This document shows, in pieces, positions 32,783 to 41,301 of a DNA stretch of 41,301 nucleotides (the stretch's first letter is position 1; each line of letters starts with the position of its first letter). Position numbers and translations under genes: made by a program. The notes below the pieces were generated by a model. That model worked only from the letters and a program-made list of their open reading frames with translations, was not told the DNA's origin and did no database searches. This DNA is from Planctomycetota bacterium (GTDB lineage Bacteria > Planctomycetota > Planctomycetia > Pirellulales > Pirellulaceae), in assembly GCA_963204965.1 (NCBI GenBank), contig CAUJKA010000318.1, positions 1 through 41,301 on the forward strand. The letters run 5' to 3'.

Positions 32783-34252
32783 CTACGCAATGATTTCGAC
32801 GATTGGCTTGCCGTGATCGATGTCTAGACGTTTGCGGCCTGGGATCTCAAGCTTGTGGGAATCCAATCCCAACTGCTGGAGGATCGTGGCGTGAATATCA
32901 GTCACATAATGCCGATTTTCAACCGCATGGAAACCGATCTCGTCGGTCGCGCCGTGAACGACGCCACGTTTGAGCCCACCGCCGGCCATCCAAACTGAGA
33001 ATCCAAAGATGTGATGATCGCGACCATCGGAACCTTGTGTCCCGGGGGTTCGACCGAACTCGGTTGCAAAGACGACGATCGTCTCATCTAACATTCCGCG
33101 ACGCTCGAGATCTTCTAGCAAGCCTCCGATGGGTTGATCCACAGCTCGCGAGTTATTCGTGTGGTTCGCCTTCAGACCACCATGTGCGTCCCAAGCCCCA
33201 GCACCACCACCGCCATGTTGAATCTGCACAAACCGCACTCCATGTTCAACCAGTCGACGCGCGGCCAGTAACTGCGATGCAAAGTCTTTGCAGTGCGGCA
33301 AGTCTAGTCCATAAAGCTCGCGAGTTTCCGCAGTCTCTTTCGAAAAGTCCATGACCTCGGGAATGGAGTGCTGCATGCGAAAGGCTAACTCGTAGGAAGC
33401 GATCCGAGCTTCCAACGCGGGATCGTTGGGATATTCCGATCGCCGCTGCGAGTTCAATTGTCCGAGTAGGTCGATGCCAACTCGTTGAGCCTCCGCAGAC
33501 ATTGGCAAATCGGGACGACCAAAATCGATCGGATTGTTCGCGTCGACTCGCAATGGAACCGCATCGTGCGCCGGCCCAAGGTAGTGACCATCGCGTTTGT
33601 TCCAATACTCGCGAGTACCCATCGAAATGAATTGCGGCAAATTCTCATTCAGCGATCCAAGGCCGTAGTGAATCCAACCTCCCAACGTCGGGAACTCGCC
33701 ATCATTCATATGCCGACCCGAATGAAACTGAGTCTGCGCGCCGTGGTTGCTATCGGTGGTCCACATCGATCGAACAATCGCTAACTTATCGACGTGACGT
33801 CCCATTTGTGGAAACCAATCACACAGCTCAATACCGCTCTGACCATACTTGCTGTAAGTCATCTGAAGTGGGTAAAGAACATTGCGCTGATTGCCATTAG
33901 CGTCAGGCACCACCAAACGCTCGATGGCTAGTTTCTTTGGATCTTGAGTGTCAGCAAACGGTGTTTCCGCAATCGACTTGCCGGCATACTTGTTCAACAT
34001 CGGCTTGGGATCAAAGCTCTCAACCTGACTCACTCCACCATTCATGAACAACCAAATGACACTTTTGGCTTTCGGCGGAAAATGCGGTTTGCCATCGGGA
34101 AGTTGCCAAGTCGCTGCGCCACCCAAACCCTCTCCATCAAGGCCATGAAGACCGCTTCGAGCGTAACCGTCGCGGGCAAGCATCGAAGCTAGAGCGATAC
34201 TACCCAAGCCCCATGCCGAATTAGCGATAAAACCGCGTCGATTGTGATTCAT
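32783..34252 (-). CDS. DUF1501 secreted protein (module 2)
   Basis: A 489-residue DUF1501 protein. I take the ATG at 34250-34252, 7 bp beyond the stop of the preceding cytochrome gene; the longer frame would overlap that gene. The N-terminus [20 protein letters not shown] is a Tat-type signal with twin Arg. Family motifs are [48 protein letters not shown] and [11 protein letters not shown]. It differs clearly in wording from the module 1 DUF1501 protein, so the pair is not a recent duplication. The 7-bp spacing to the cytochrome gene implies an operon. Role as for the family: secreted, function unproven. Confidence 0.93.
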   Translation of the reverse strand: MNHNRRGFIANSAWGLGSIALASMLARDGYARSGLHGLDGEGLGGAATWQLPDGKPHFPPKAKSVIWLFMNGGVSQVESFDPKPMLNKYAGKSIAETPFADTQDPKKLAIERLVVPDANGNQRNVLYPLQMTYSKYGQSGIELCDWFPQMGRHVDKLAIVRSMWTTDSNHGAQTQFHSGRHMNDGEFPTLGGWIHYGLGSLNENLPQFISMGTREYWNKRDGHYLGPAHDAVPLRVDANNPIDFGRPDLPMSAEAQRVGIDLLGQLNSQRRSEYPNDPALEARIASYELAFRMQHSIPEVMDFSKETAETRELYGLDLPHCKDFASQLLAARRLVEHGVRFVQIQHGGGGAGAWDAHGGLKANHTNNSRAVDQPIGGLLEDLERRGMLDETIVVFATEFGRTPGTQGSDGRDHHIFGFSVWMAGGGLKRGVVHGATDEIGFHAVENRHYVTDIHATILQQLGLDSHKLEIPGRKRLDIDHGKPIVEIIA

Positions 34253-34259
34253 TTTCGAT

Positions 34260-37043
34260 CTACCGCAAAGTGACAAAGTCGTTGTGATTGAGAAGCGTCC
34301 AGACTAGTAGTTGCCGAGCTTTCTGAGGCGAGTGATTCTCGATCGCTTGCCAACGCTGAAGCGCTTCGCCAGTTACCTTCAGCTCAGATTCTGTTGGCGA
34401 CGAACCTAGGATTAGTTGAAAGGCTCGTGTGACCCACTCTTGCTCGACTTCACCACTCTTGCCCAGGTCTTCTGTAATCTTTTGAGCGATCTTCTCAGTC
34501 GATTTTAGAACGAGCCCGCTATTGACCAAAGCCAGAGCCTGTTGAGGCACAATGCTCTGATCGCGGCTGTAACACTCCTTCACCAACGCTTCATCGAACA
34601 TCGAAAGAAACGGATTGCGTTCATTGTTGGAGTGAAAAAAATACAGGCTGCGACGTTTGGATTCCGCTTGTTGAGCGGCAGGAATCGATGGGCCATAGAG
34701 CGATGAATCTAACTCGCCGGAAAGTTGCAAAATTGAATCACGTACCACCTGAGATTCGATTCGAATTGGATTGCGACGCCACCAAAGACGATTGTCGGTA
34801 TCTTTTGTTAGATTGTCCTCTCCGCCTAGATTGGAAGAACTCAGCCGATAGGTTGAAGACATCACCATCAAGCGATGGAGATGTTTCATACTCCAGCCGC
34901 TATCGACAAGTTCACTGGCTAACCAATCCAACAACTCGGGATGTGTTGGCAGCGCACCCTTGCGACCAAAATCAAAGGTAGTCGCCACGATCGGCGTTCC
35001 GAAATGGCGATTCCAAAGGTGATTCACCGCCACGCGAGCCGTTAGCGGATTGCGTGAATCGGTAATCCAACTTGCCAACGCTCGACGGCGTCCGGTACTC
35101 TGCGCAGGGAACTTCACCGCTGGATCGTCGGCGGTCGAATTGAGAAACCTCGTCGGCGTCCATTTACCACCCACCAAAGCCTCAGGCTGCTGATCGGCGG
35201 CGATTACTGCCGCTGTTTGCTCTTGAGCTTGAGCAACAGCTTGTCGAGCCTTATCAAGTTCAGCTTCGACACCTTTCTTCGCATCATCCTTCGCGCGAAG
35301 TAGCTTGAGCTCAGTGGCTACGACAGCTTGCTGAGCTCGCAGCAATTGAACGCGTCGTTTCACGCGTACAGCAGCGATCCTCGATTCATCTACATTACTC
35401 GCCACCGGAGACTCTCCGCTTTGGCGTGTGGTCTCAAGCAAGGCAACTTTAGCTTGTGTGCTTTCAAGCTCTGCATGGGCGACATCTTTGGATAGCTGAG
35501 CCGCATTAAGCTCGACGTCGACCTCTGCCAAACTAGCTCGTTGCGATTTGAGTTCGCCTTCAATCTTCTCATTATCGATCGCTGGACTTGATTCGCTCTC
35601 AACGCTGCCAGCTAACTTCGCTTCCGTAGTGGCAATTGTCTCGCGTAGCTGAGCGGCTCGCTGGCGAATGGGCTCGATCGCGGCTTCGCTCTTAATGAGC
35701 TTCTCTTCGGCAGCGGCAAGGTAGTTCTTTGCTATCCACGGTTGATACTCGGGTTGCTGGGCAACTTGTAGCAGTTCAATTGCCTGGATTTCAATGGGCT
35801 TGAACTGCAGAATCTTTGGGACATCCGGCGAGATTGCCTTCGACTTATCAGGCTGGTTTTCATCGCCACGGTTGTAGAAATAGGTCGGAGCATCCAGCAC
35901 GCCGTCGTAGACTCGTGGCAGTCCATTCTTATTCAAGTCCATTTCACCCGGCAGCATGTCCAAGCGCACGTGGTAGGGCTCGAAGAAGGCTCGCAAGCGG
36001 TAAAAATCATTCTGCTCGATGGGATCAAACTTGTGGTCGTGGCATTTAGAGCAATTCATCGTCAAGCCCAATAACGACTTGCTCACGTGCTCAACAGTTT
36101 CTTCCATCCACGGATTGCGATTGAACAAGAAGTAGTTGCGTGCGAGATAGCCAGTGGCTCGCAATTTATCGATATCGCCCGGGTAGAGTTCGTCGGCCGC
36201 CAACATTTGACGCATCATCTCGTCCAGCGGCAGATCTTTGTTCAGCGACTCGATAATCCAATCGCGCCAATGCCACATATGGTACTGGCTGTTGCGGAGC
36301 TGATCGCCTAGGCCCCACCAATCGCTGTATCGCCAAACGTCCATCCAGTGCCTAGCCCATCGTTCACCGTAGCGTGAATCTTGAAGCAGGCGTTCTACCA
36401 GTGCTTCGTACCAATTCGCCTCGTTGAACTGAATCGCAGCAAGCTCCTGTGCTGATGGCGGAAGCCCTACCAAGTCAACATACAGTCGGCGAACCAGCAG
36501 CATCTCTGCGGCTGAAGGCTGAGGCTTAAGACCCTGCTTGCGATGGCTCGCGGCAATGAAATGATCGATGGCATTGCGAGACCAACTGGACGGGTCGTCG
36601 GGAACAGTTGGTCGTGTGACTGTCTTGAAGGCCCAGTGCTCGCGCGGATCTGCCTCGGGAACTTCATCGGCTGGCCCTGGCGCGTTGGAGTTAACCCAAC
36701 GTGTAATTGCATCGATTTGCTCGGGCTTCAGCGATTCGCCCTCATGCGGCATACGAGATGCGGGGTCGGTTGAGGTGATACGCTGGAGAATGAGACTGTT
36801 TGTCGGATCAGCAGTTGCGATGGATGAACCACTGTCTCCGCCTCGCTTCATCAATTCGACCGTGTCGACTCGTAAGCCTCCCTCTTGCTTTAAGGCTCCG
36901 TGGCACGAGTAACAACGTTGAGCAAGCACAGGCTGGATCTCGCGTCGATACAAGTCTACGGAGACATCATCAGCATAAGTCGAAGCTGTTAAGCATACGA
37001 ATGCGGCTAGGGATAGCGCAGGCAGGATCGCTCGCAGGAGCAT
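34260..37043 (-). CDS. PSCyt1/DUF1549/DUF1553 planctomycete cytochrome-type protein (module 2)
   Basis: A 927-residue exported protein. The frame extends to a TTG at 37061, but the ATG at 37041-37043 gives a clean signal peptide ([20 protein letters not shown], cleavage near TYADD) and is preferred. Haem site CYSCH is at 44-48 in the PSCyt1 region (about 28-125). DUF1549 spans about 150-360, with a second site [11 protein letters not shown] at 331-341. A long charged coiled coil rich in Ala/Glu/Lys follows at about 430-650 and probably separates the domains. DUF1553 (about 665-910) includes [20 protein letters not shown] and [16 protein letters not shown]. It forms a transcription unit with the DUF1501 gene 7 bp downstream. 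It lacks the WD40 and Big-like parts of the module 1 protein. Confidence 0.94.
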   Translation of the reverse strand: MLLRAILPALSLAAFVCLTASTYADDVSVDLYRREIQPVLAQRCYSCHGALKQEGGLRVDTVELMKRGGDSGSSIATADPTNSLILQRITSTDPASRMPHEGESLKPEQIDAITRWVNSNAPGPADEVPEADPREHWAFKTVTRPTVPDDPSSWSRNAIDHFIAASHRKQGLKPQPSAAEMLLVRRLYVDLVGLPPSAQELAAIQFNEANWYEALVERLLQDSRYGERWARHWMDVWRYSDWWGLGDQLRNSQYHMWHWRDWIIESLNKDLPLDEMMRQMLAADELYPGDIDKLRATGYLARNYFLFNRNPWMEETVEHVSKSLLGLTMNCSKCHDHKFDPIEQNDFYRLRAFFEPYHVRLDMLPGEMDLNKNGLPRVYDGVLDAPTYFYNRGDENQPDKSKAISPDVPKILQFKPIEIQAIELLQVAQQPEYQPWIAKNYLAAAEEKLIKSEAAIEPIRQRAAQLRETIATTEAKLAGSVESESSPAIDNEKIEGELKSQRASLAEVDVELNAAQLSKDVAHAELESTQAKVALLETTRQSGESPVASNVDESRIAAVRVKRRVQLLRAQQAVVATELKLLRAKDDAKKGVEAELDKARQAVAQAQEQTAAVIAADQQPEALVGGKWTPTRFLNSTADDPAVKFPAQSTGRRRALASWITDSRNPLTARVAVNHLWNRHFGTPIVATTFDFGRKGALPTHPELLDWLASELVDSGWSMKHLHRLMVMSSTYRLSSSNLGGEDNLTKDTDNRLWWRRNPIRIESQVVRDSILQLSGELDSSLYGPSIPAAQQAESKRRSLYFFHSNNERNPFLSMFDEALVKECYSRDQSIVPQQALALVNSGLVLKSTEKIAQKITEDLGKSGEVEQEWVTRAFQLILGSSPTESELKVTGEALQRWQAIENHSPQKARQLLVWTLLNHNDFVTLR

Positions 37044-37190
37044 GGCATATTCGCTGAGCAAGGAGGGAAGGGCGTCACGAGAAGGGACTGCAGGTATCGT
37101 CGGCAGGGACAGGGCAGGTGAGTAACCTGCACGTCAGTATACTAAACCATGGAGCATATTGGTACACGAAGGTGTTTCGGTCACGGGCGC

Positions 37191-37305
37191 TCTTCGGTAC
37201 GCGGACGTCCCGTCCGCATTTAACGGTACACGGGCGTCCGACCCCGAAATTCAAGTACAGGACGGGCGGGACGCCCGGGTACCTAAGAACGAGCGGTACC
37301 GAAGA
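37191..37305. repeat. 115-bp intergenic element with 10-bp perfect terminal inverted repeats
   Basis: TCTTCGGTAC (37191-37200) and GTACCGAAGA (37296-37305) are exact inverted copies. The interior is built of GTAC-linked GC-rich words (GCGGACGTCCCGTCCGC at 37201-37217; ACGGGCGTCC at 37230-37239; GACGGGCGGGACGCCCG at 37261-37277), many of them self-complementary. It lies between the photolyase-fusion stop and the cytochrome start in a 272-bp spacer, and it looks like a non-coding interspersed repeat or MITE. Confidence 0.6.
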
Positions 37306-37315
37306 AGCACCACGC

Positions 37316-39826
37316 CTAGCTTTGAAACAAGGGCATTTCGTCATAAATCCCATCGTCCGCGGTGACGTTTAACACGCTTTGTCGCATGACCTTTCCTGCG
37401 GCATCAATGCCTGCCAAAAACGCTCCTTCAACGCGCGAGCCATGCGACCAGTCTCCGCAAAAGTGTGCCGTGTTGGTCGCATCGCTGACAACTCCAAGAA
37501 TTCGATCGCCCAAAGAGATCGAGTATCGCCATCGATGAGCCTGTGTACAGGTCACAGCTACAGGCTTGTGACCTGTTGCCGACCAGAGCTCTTCAGTTAG
37601 CTTTTCAATCACACTTTCACTACTCGCTTCCAGGTTCGCTTTGGAGAATTGCGAATTGGCGTGAATCACAATCGATTCAACGTTAGATATACGACCGGGC
37701 TTGGTTTGATTCCTGGCGATCCATCGAATCGCTCCCGAGTTAATAAACGCGCCGCCCCAATCAACATCTAAAGGATGTACCAATGTCAAGAGAACGGCCC
37801 AGCACGGATCGTAAGCGACATTGCTAAGCGACGACAAAGCCGCAGTGAACTCAACGCGATCGGTCGGAAGTAAGGCGATCGACTGCGGCGCTGGAGTCGT
37901 GACGATCAGATCATCGAACGGGCCGAAGACCTTCGACTCCGTATCAGTCAATTGCCACTTGTCCGCATCGTGGCGCTCGATCTTCAGAACCTGAGTCTTA
38001 TAGTGAATTTGTACGTTGCGACTTTGCAACTTTGCAGCTATGTGCTTGCCCAATGAGTTCATGCTCGGGCAAGCAACGAACCTCTCAACCTCCGAGTCTT
38101 CGCTACGCACTCCATTTGCAATAGCGGCAATCGGCGCCGTCCAGCGCTCGACAACGCCTTCAGCTATCCAAGAATCAACGTTGCGGCGGAAGAGATCCGA
38201 CCTCACAGTGAAGTACTGCGCACCGTGATCCCACTCAGTCTCATCAGCTTGTCGAGTGCTCATCCTACCCGCGGGGCCTTGACTCTTATCAAACAGCGTT
38301 ACGTCAAAGCCTTGCCTGACAAGCGTGTGAGCTGCAGTAAGCCCAGCAAAACCCGCTCCTACAACGGCCACCTTACGCGAGCGACGATGTCGCGACGCAA
38401 CTTTTGCGGCGTATTCCTTTGGTGAAAGCCTTTGTGCGTGTTGCCATGTGGGCCGAGGCCGCACGGTGCCAATGATCGGCTGCTCGGGTTCAAAGGGACG
38501 ATCGAATTGCCCCAAGCACCAGAGTATGCCTCCATAACTGGCGGGGTCGCGACCATCCAGCGCATATCGATGATTCAAATCGATCAAAAGCTCCAGTGCC
38601 CTAGCTGCATCGGATGTCCAGTTTAGTAGAGCTTTGCCCCAGGTCATGCGCACGTTGTTGTGCAGTTCACCGTTGCACAGAAGCGACTTTTGAGCTGCAT
38701 TCCAAAGGGAATCGGTGGTCTCTGCGTGCGCTAAAGCATCCCATGAGTAAAGTTGCTCGCGCGGATCGGACTGATGCTTGAGCAACGTCTGCTGAGCCCA
38801 TTTCGGGATGGAAGCAATCGTCGAGTGTTCAGGGTTGTAGAAGCAATATGCATAAGCCAACTCGCGCCAAATCAACAGTTCGTCGATGAACTTCTCCGCT
38901 CCCTCGCCTCCATGCTGCTTTGCTTCGCGAGCCAGACGAAACGGAGACACCATACCGTAATGTAGATAGGCCGACATGCGACTCACACCATCGACCAGCG
39001 CGTTGTTGCGAAGCTTGGCGTACTTGGACAACCCGGTGCGCATGAAATCTTGCCATCGCTGCTGACCCGCGACCAGGCCACCGATCGTATGCGACACTGG
39101 TGGAATGGAATGATCGATGTCGCAAGTCGAAATCACGTCGGAGAGGTCCGCGTCTTGCAGATCGATCGATGAGTATCCGGCTTCAGAGAGCTGCAAAGGT
39201 CGTGCATCGCAGTCTGTCGCTACATAAGGCATGGAGATCCGTTGATTGAGCAGTTTGGCAGTAGAATCGCGATACGCGAAGGCTCGATCGTAGGCTCGCC
39301 CTACCAATCTCATCGGCACGACACAAGCTGTATCTACGGCGAGAATTGGTGTCGAAATTTTGCGACAAAGCGACTCTAGAAAATTGCGAGGCGGATCGGT
39401 GGGCATCTCTTCGACGATCACCAAGCTGGCTCGACTAGCCAATTCGCGAAGCATTGATCGCGATTGCGGTTGAGCCGTTTCCAAATTGAAGAGATAGGGC
39501 AAGCAGCGTTTAGCACACTCGGCTTGAACATCGCGAGCGCCTTGAAGAATGAAGGCGTGATGGCGGTCCGATGCAAAGGGATAGCGACTCGACAGCCCCT
39601 GATAGATCAGCCACGGCAACTCAAGTTCATTAGCCAAGTGGCGAGCGACATCCAAAGCGGGATTCTCGTCGACTCGCATCGCTGTACACATCCAATACAG
39701 CACAAATCCTTGTCGCGAACTGTCCGCGAACTCACTCAAGACCTCTTGCGATGAACTGCGTGGAAGCAAGCGTACTCGCTCAAGCAAATGCGGTGGCAGA
39801 GATTCGATAAGCTGATTCAGTTTCAT
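37316..39826 (-). CDS. Class II CPD photolyase fused to a renalase-like FAD oxidoreductase
   Basis: An 836-residue two-enzyme fusion. Residues 1-~460 are a class II DNA photolyase, which uses light and FADH- to split cyclobutane pyrimidine dimers. Evidence is VLYWMCTAMRVDENPALDVA (39-62, the antenna-domain opening), FIDELLIWRELAYAYCFYN and the FAD/DNA core NGELHNNVRMTWGKALLNWT (385-404), then DLNHRYALDGRDPASYGGIL (416-435), all diagnostic for class II. Residues ~485-826 are a separate flavoprotein starting with dinucleotide loop GAGFAG (490-495), then AGRMSTRQ and WDHGAQYFTVRSD, typical of renalase-like NAD(P)/FAD oxidoreductases. The join near 460-484 is a short linker with no stop. Shared flavin chemistry suggests the second domain could reduce FAD or handle oxidised products; this is inference. 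The second flavin gene ends 48 bp upstream. Confidence 0.93.
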   Translation of the reverse strand: MKLNQLIESLPPHLLERVRLLPRSSSQEVLSEFADSSRQGFVLYWMCTAMRVDENPALDVARHLANELELPWLIYQGLSSRYPFASDRHHAFILQGARDVQAECAKRCLPYLFNLETAQPQSRSMLRELASRASLVIVEEMPTDPPRNFLESLCRKISTPILAVDTACVVPMRLVGRAYDRAFAYRDSTAKLLNQRISMPYVATDCDARPLQLSEAGYSSIDLQDADLSDVISTCDIDHSIPPVSHTIGGLVAGQQRWQDFMRTGLSKYAKLRNNALVDGVSRMSAYLHYGMVSPFRLAREAKQHGGEGAEKFIDELLIWRELAYAYCFYNPEHSTIASIPKWAQQTLLKHQSDPREQLYSWDALAHAETTDSLWNAAQKSLLCNGELHNNVRMTWGKALLNWTSDAARALELLIDLNHRYALDGRDPASYGGILWCLGQFDRPFEPEQPIIGTVRPRPTWQHAQRLSPKEYAAKVASRHRRSRKVAVVGAGFAGLTAAHTLVRQGFDVTLFDKSQGPAGRMSTRQADETEWDHGAQYFTVRSDLFRRNVDSWIAEGVVERWTAPIAAIANGVRSEDSEVERFVACPSMNSLGKHIAAKLQSRNVQIHYKTQVLKIERHDADKWQLTDTESKVFGPFDDLIVTTPAPQSIALLPTDRVEFTAALSSLSNVAYDPCWAVLLTLVHPLDVDWGGAFINSGAIRWIARNQTKPGRISNVESIVIHANSQFSKANLEASSESVIEKLTEELWSATGHKPVAVTCTQAHRWRYSISLGDRILGVVSDATNTAHFCGDWSHGSRVEGAFLAGIDAAGKVMRQSVLNVTADDGIYDEMPLFQS

Positions 39827-39874
39827 CGCTCGACCTCAGTGCAAAAGGTAACGGGAAGAAGGCATGATAGCCGT

Positions 39875-41194
39875 TCACTGAGACAAGCAAAGGCTCGACC
39901 CTTGAGCGTTCCCGCAAGCTTCCAAGATGTTCTCAGCAGCATGACGTCCAGATTCGAGTGCTCCTTGTAGAGATGGGCTGGTTGTAAAGTCACCGCAGAT
40001 GGCAATGCGACTTTGATTGCTTAACTTGCTCGATCGACTCCACGCGCCAGGCAACAATCGCGGGACGGCTTTTGCAATCGCGTAATGCTTGATGAGTCGC
40101 CATTTCTCTACCGATGATCCGAACCAGCGCGTCGCCTGCTTTGTTACTTCGGGCAGAATTGCGGATAGATTAAAACTGCCGTCGGACTTCGCCAAGCTTG
40201 GTCGCACGCTGACGCATACCAACGACTGACCTGCGGGAGCGTATGCCGAGGCGACATTACTCGGGACCGTTACGTTGCTGATCGGGCCAATCGCATGACC
40301 GCTTTGCAATTCACCGTTGAGCAAAAGGGCTCGACCTACTGGTGGTGGTTCAGAAGTGGCGAAGTAAATCGTGAGTGTTCCCGCGAATCTTGGCTTAAGA
40401 TTATTAGCATGTTCGGAAGCAACCAAGGCCTGCGCAGTTTGGCCATCGGTTGCAACCACGATGTAGTCAGCTTCACGGTGCGAGCCATCTTCCATCTCGA
40501 CTTGCTCAAGGTGGACTCGTCGCACCGGCGAGTTCAATCGCAAGGCACGCGTTGGTAGGTGGCTAGCTAACTGTCGAGGCAGGGACTGCATGCCTGCGGA
40601 TGGCAATGCAGCTTCGGCCTTGGCCAACGTCGCGAAGATGTATTTGAAGAACTGGCTAGATGTCTCCAACTGTTCATCAAAGAACATTCCACTGATCCAC
40701 GGCCTCAAAAATCTGTCGACGAAGTCTGTTGAGAACTGATAGTGACGCTGAAGCAATTCATGTACGGATGTGTCGCTCGAATCTGACTCATGCAACGCTT
40801 GACGAATTGCGTCCTTTCGCAATCGAGCCAACCGCCAACGGTCCGCCAAAGTCCCGATCGGATTGAATAGCGTTTGCAATGTCTTGCTGGGCATTCTCCA
40901 AGGGTCAACCATTGCATACCGACCAGACTCGGTTTGAATCAAGGCGCCTGGGTCGAAGGCCTTGAGGTTCAACGCTGCGTAGTCGAAATGATCGCGTGCA
41001 GCCGAGTATCCCGTTTGAAGAACTTGGAAACCGTGATCCAGTTGAAAGCCGTCGACATAATCGGTACCAACTCTTCCACCGATACGATTGGAGGCTTCAA
41101 GAATTTCAACTTCGATTCCGCCTTGTTGCAGACGACCTGCACAAGCCAATCCGGCCAAACCAGCGCCAATCACAATTGCCTTGGGTTTATTCAT
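39875..41194 (-). CDS. Flavin amine-oxidase/protoporphyrinogen-oxidase-like FAD protein
   Basis: A 439-residue FAD-dependent oxidoreductase. The start is the ATG at 41192-41194; a GTG at 41215 would add only seven residues. The N-terminal dinucleotide fold is KAIVIGAGLAGLACAGRLQQ, continuing EILEASNRIGGRVGTDYVDG (the GG doublet and RxGG typical of amine oxidases, phytoene desaturases and PPO). QLDHGFQVLQTGYSAARDHF is the next family block, and the C-terminal FAD closing motif is CGDFTTSPSLQGALESGRHA. It could act on a tetrapyrrole, carotenoid or amine; the family is too broad to choose. It lies 48 bp upstream of the photolyase fusion on the same strand, so they probably share a transcript. 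Confidence 0.9.
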   Translation of the reverse strand: MNKPKAIVIGAGLAGLACAGRLQQGGIEVEILEASNRIGGRVGTDYVDGFQLDHGFQVLQTGYSAARDHFDYAALNLKAFDPGALIQTESGRYAMVDPWRMPSKTLQTLFNPIGTLADRWRLARLRKDAIRQALHESDSSDTSVHELLQRHYQFSTDFVDRFLRPWISGMFFDEQLETSSQFFKYIFATLAKAEAALPSAGMQSLPRQLASHLPTRALRLNSPVRRVHLEQVEMEDGSHREADYIVVATDGQTAQALVASEHANNLKPRFAGTLTIYFATSEPPPVGRALLLNGELQSGHAIGPISNVTVPSNVASAYAPAGQSLVCVSVRPSLAKSDGSFNLSAILPEVTKQATRWFGSSVEKWRLIKHYAIAKAVPRLLPGAWSRSSKLSNQSRIAICGDFTTSPSLQGALESGRHAAENILEACGNAQGSSLCLSQ

Positions 41195-41301
41195 GAATCG
41201 CTGGTAGCCGCGCACGTGCCTAAGAGTTACCGACAGAGTTCCTCAGAGTGAACCCGATACACGTATAGTCTAGAGCGTCGGCAATTTCCGCCAAAAGAAT
41301 G

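Noticed and set aside
1..41301. tRNA, rRNA, CRISPR array or complete insertion sequence
   Set aside because: No cloverleaf, rRNA-like, regularly spaced repeat or transposase sequence was seen; repeats present are few and irregular.

Overview
The window is about 41 kb of chromosomal DNA from a planctomycete, most likely a Pirellulales-type relative of Rhodopirellula, Blastopirellula or Pirellula. The basis is gene content: two modules pairing a secreted planctomycete-type cytochrome (PSCyt/DUF1549/DUF1553) with a DUF1501 protein, secreted HEAT-repeat, BNR-type and PQQ beta-propeller proteins, an ECF sigma factor with a membrane-anchored partner, mostly weak Shine-Dalgarno sites, and short inverted-repeat families between genes. 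No rRNA, tRNA, CRISPR array or complete insertion sequence was seen.

Layout. 1-5 kb: the start of a secreted Gfo/Idh/MocA-like protein, a secreted esterase, an RNB-domain ribonuclease and a cytoplasmic hybrid histidine kinase. 5-15.7 kb, all minus strand: an anti-sigma-like membrane protein overlapping its ECF sigma factor, a secreted BNR-type protein, an Mrp/ApbC P-loop ATPase, a fused HemD-HemE haem-synthesis enzyme, a secreted HEAT-like protein, a PhoR-like kinase, and a PQQ beta-propeller protein carrying two EF-hands. 15.8-17.6 kb, plus strand: phosphoglycerate kinase and a GNAT acetyltransferase. 17.6-19.8 kb is an accessory pocket: a Fic pseudogene that has lost its catalytic core but keeps a perfectly symmetric operator-like site, two unrecognised small genes and a small possibly frameshifted ORF. 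19.8-24.6 kb, plus strand: S41 protease and NAD-dependent epimerase (overlapping), a small HExxH membrane protein, a hotdog-fold protein, a repeat-rich intergenic region, and RadC with an extra N-terminal domain. 24.6-25.6 kb: a protein with a nucleoside-deoxyribosyltransferase/TIR-like nucleotide-binding domain, a candidate stress or defence gene. 25.8-37 kb, minus strand: the two cytochrome/DUF1501 modules in tandem. 37.3-41.2 kb, minus strand: a class II photolyase fused to a renalase-like FAD oxidoreductase, preceded by a second flavin amine-oxidase-like gene in the same probable operon.

How the genes may work together. The ECF sigma and anti-sigma-like genes form a translationally coupled signalling pair. 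Each cytochrome/DUF1501 pair is probably one transcription unit acting outside the cytoplasm. The two flavoproteins at the right end probably form a light-damage or redox unit. The most distinctive observations are: the photolyase-oxidoreductase fusion; a 231-bp MITE-like insertion flanked by an 8-bp near-duplication, with an uninterrupted copy of its target repeat 6.3 kb away; the Fic relic with its four-heptamer dyad; and the NDT/TIR-like gene. Nothing here is proven to be a new system. The photolyase unit and the NDT/TIR-like gene are the best candidates to test.
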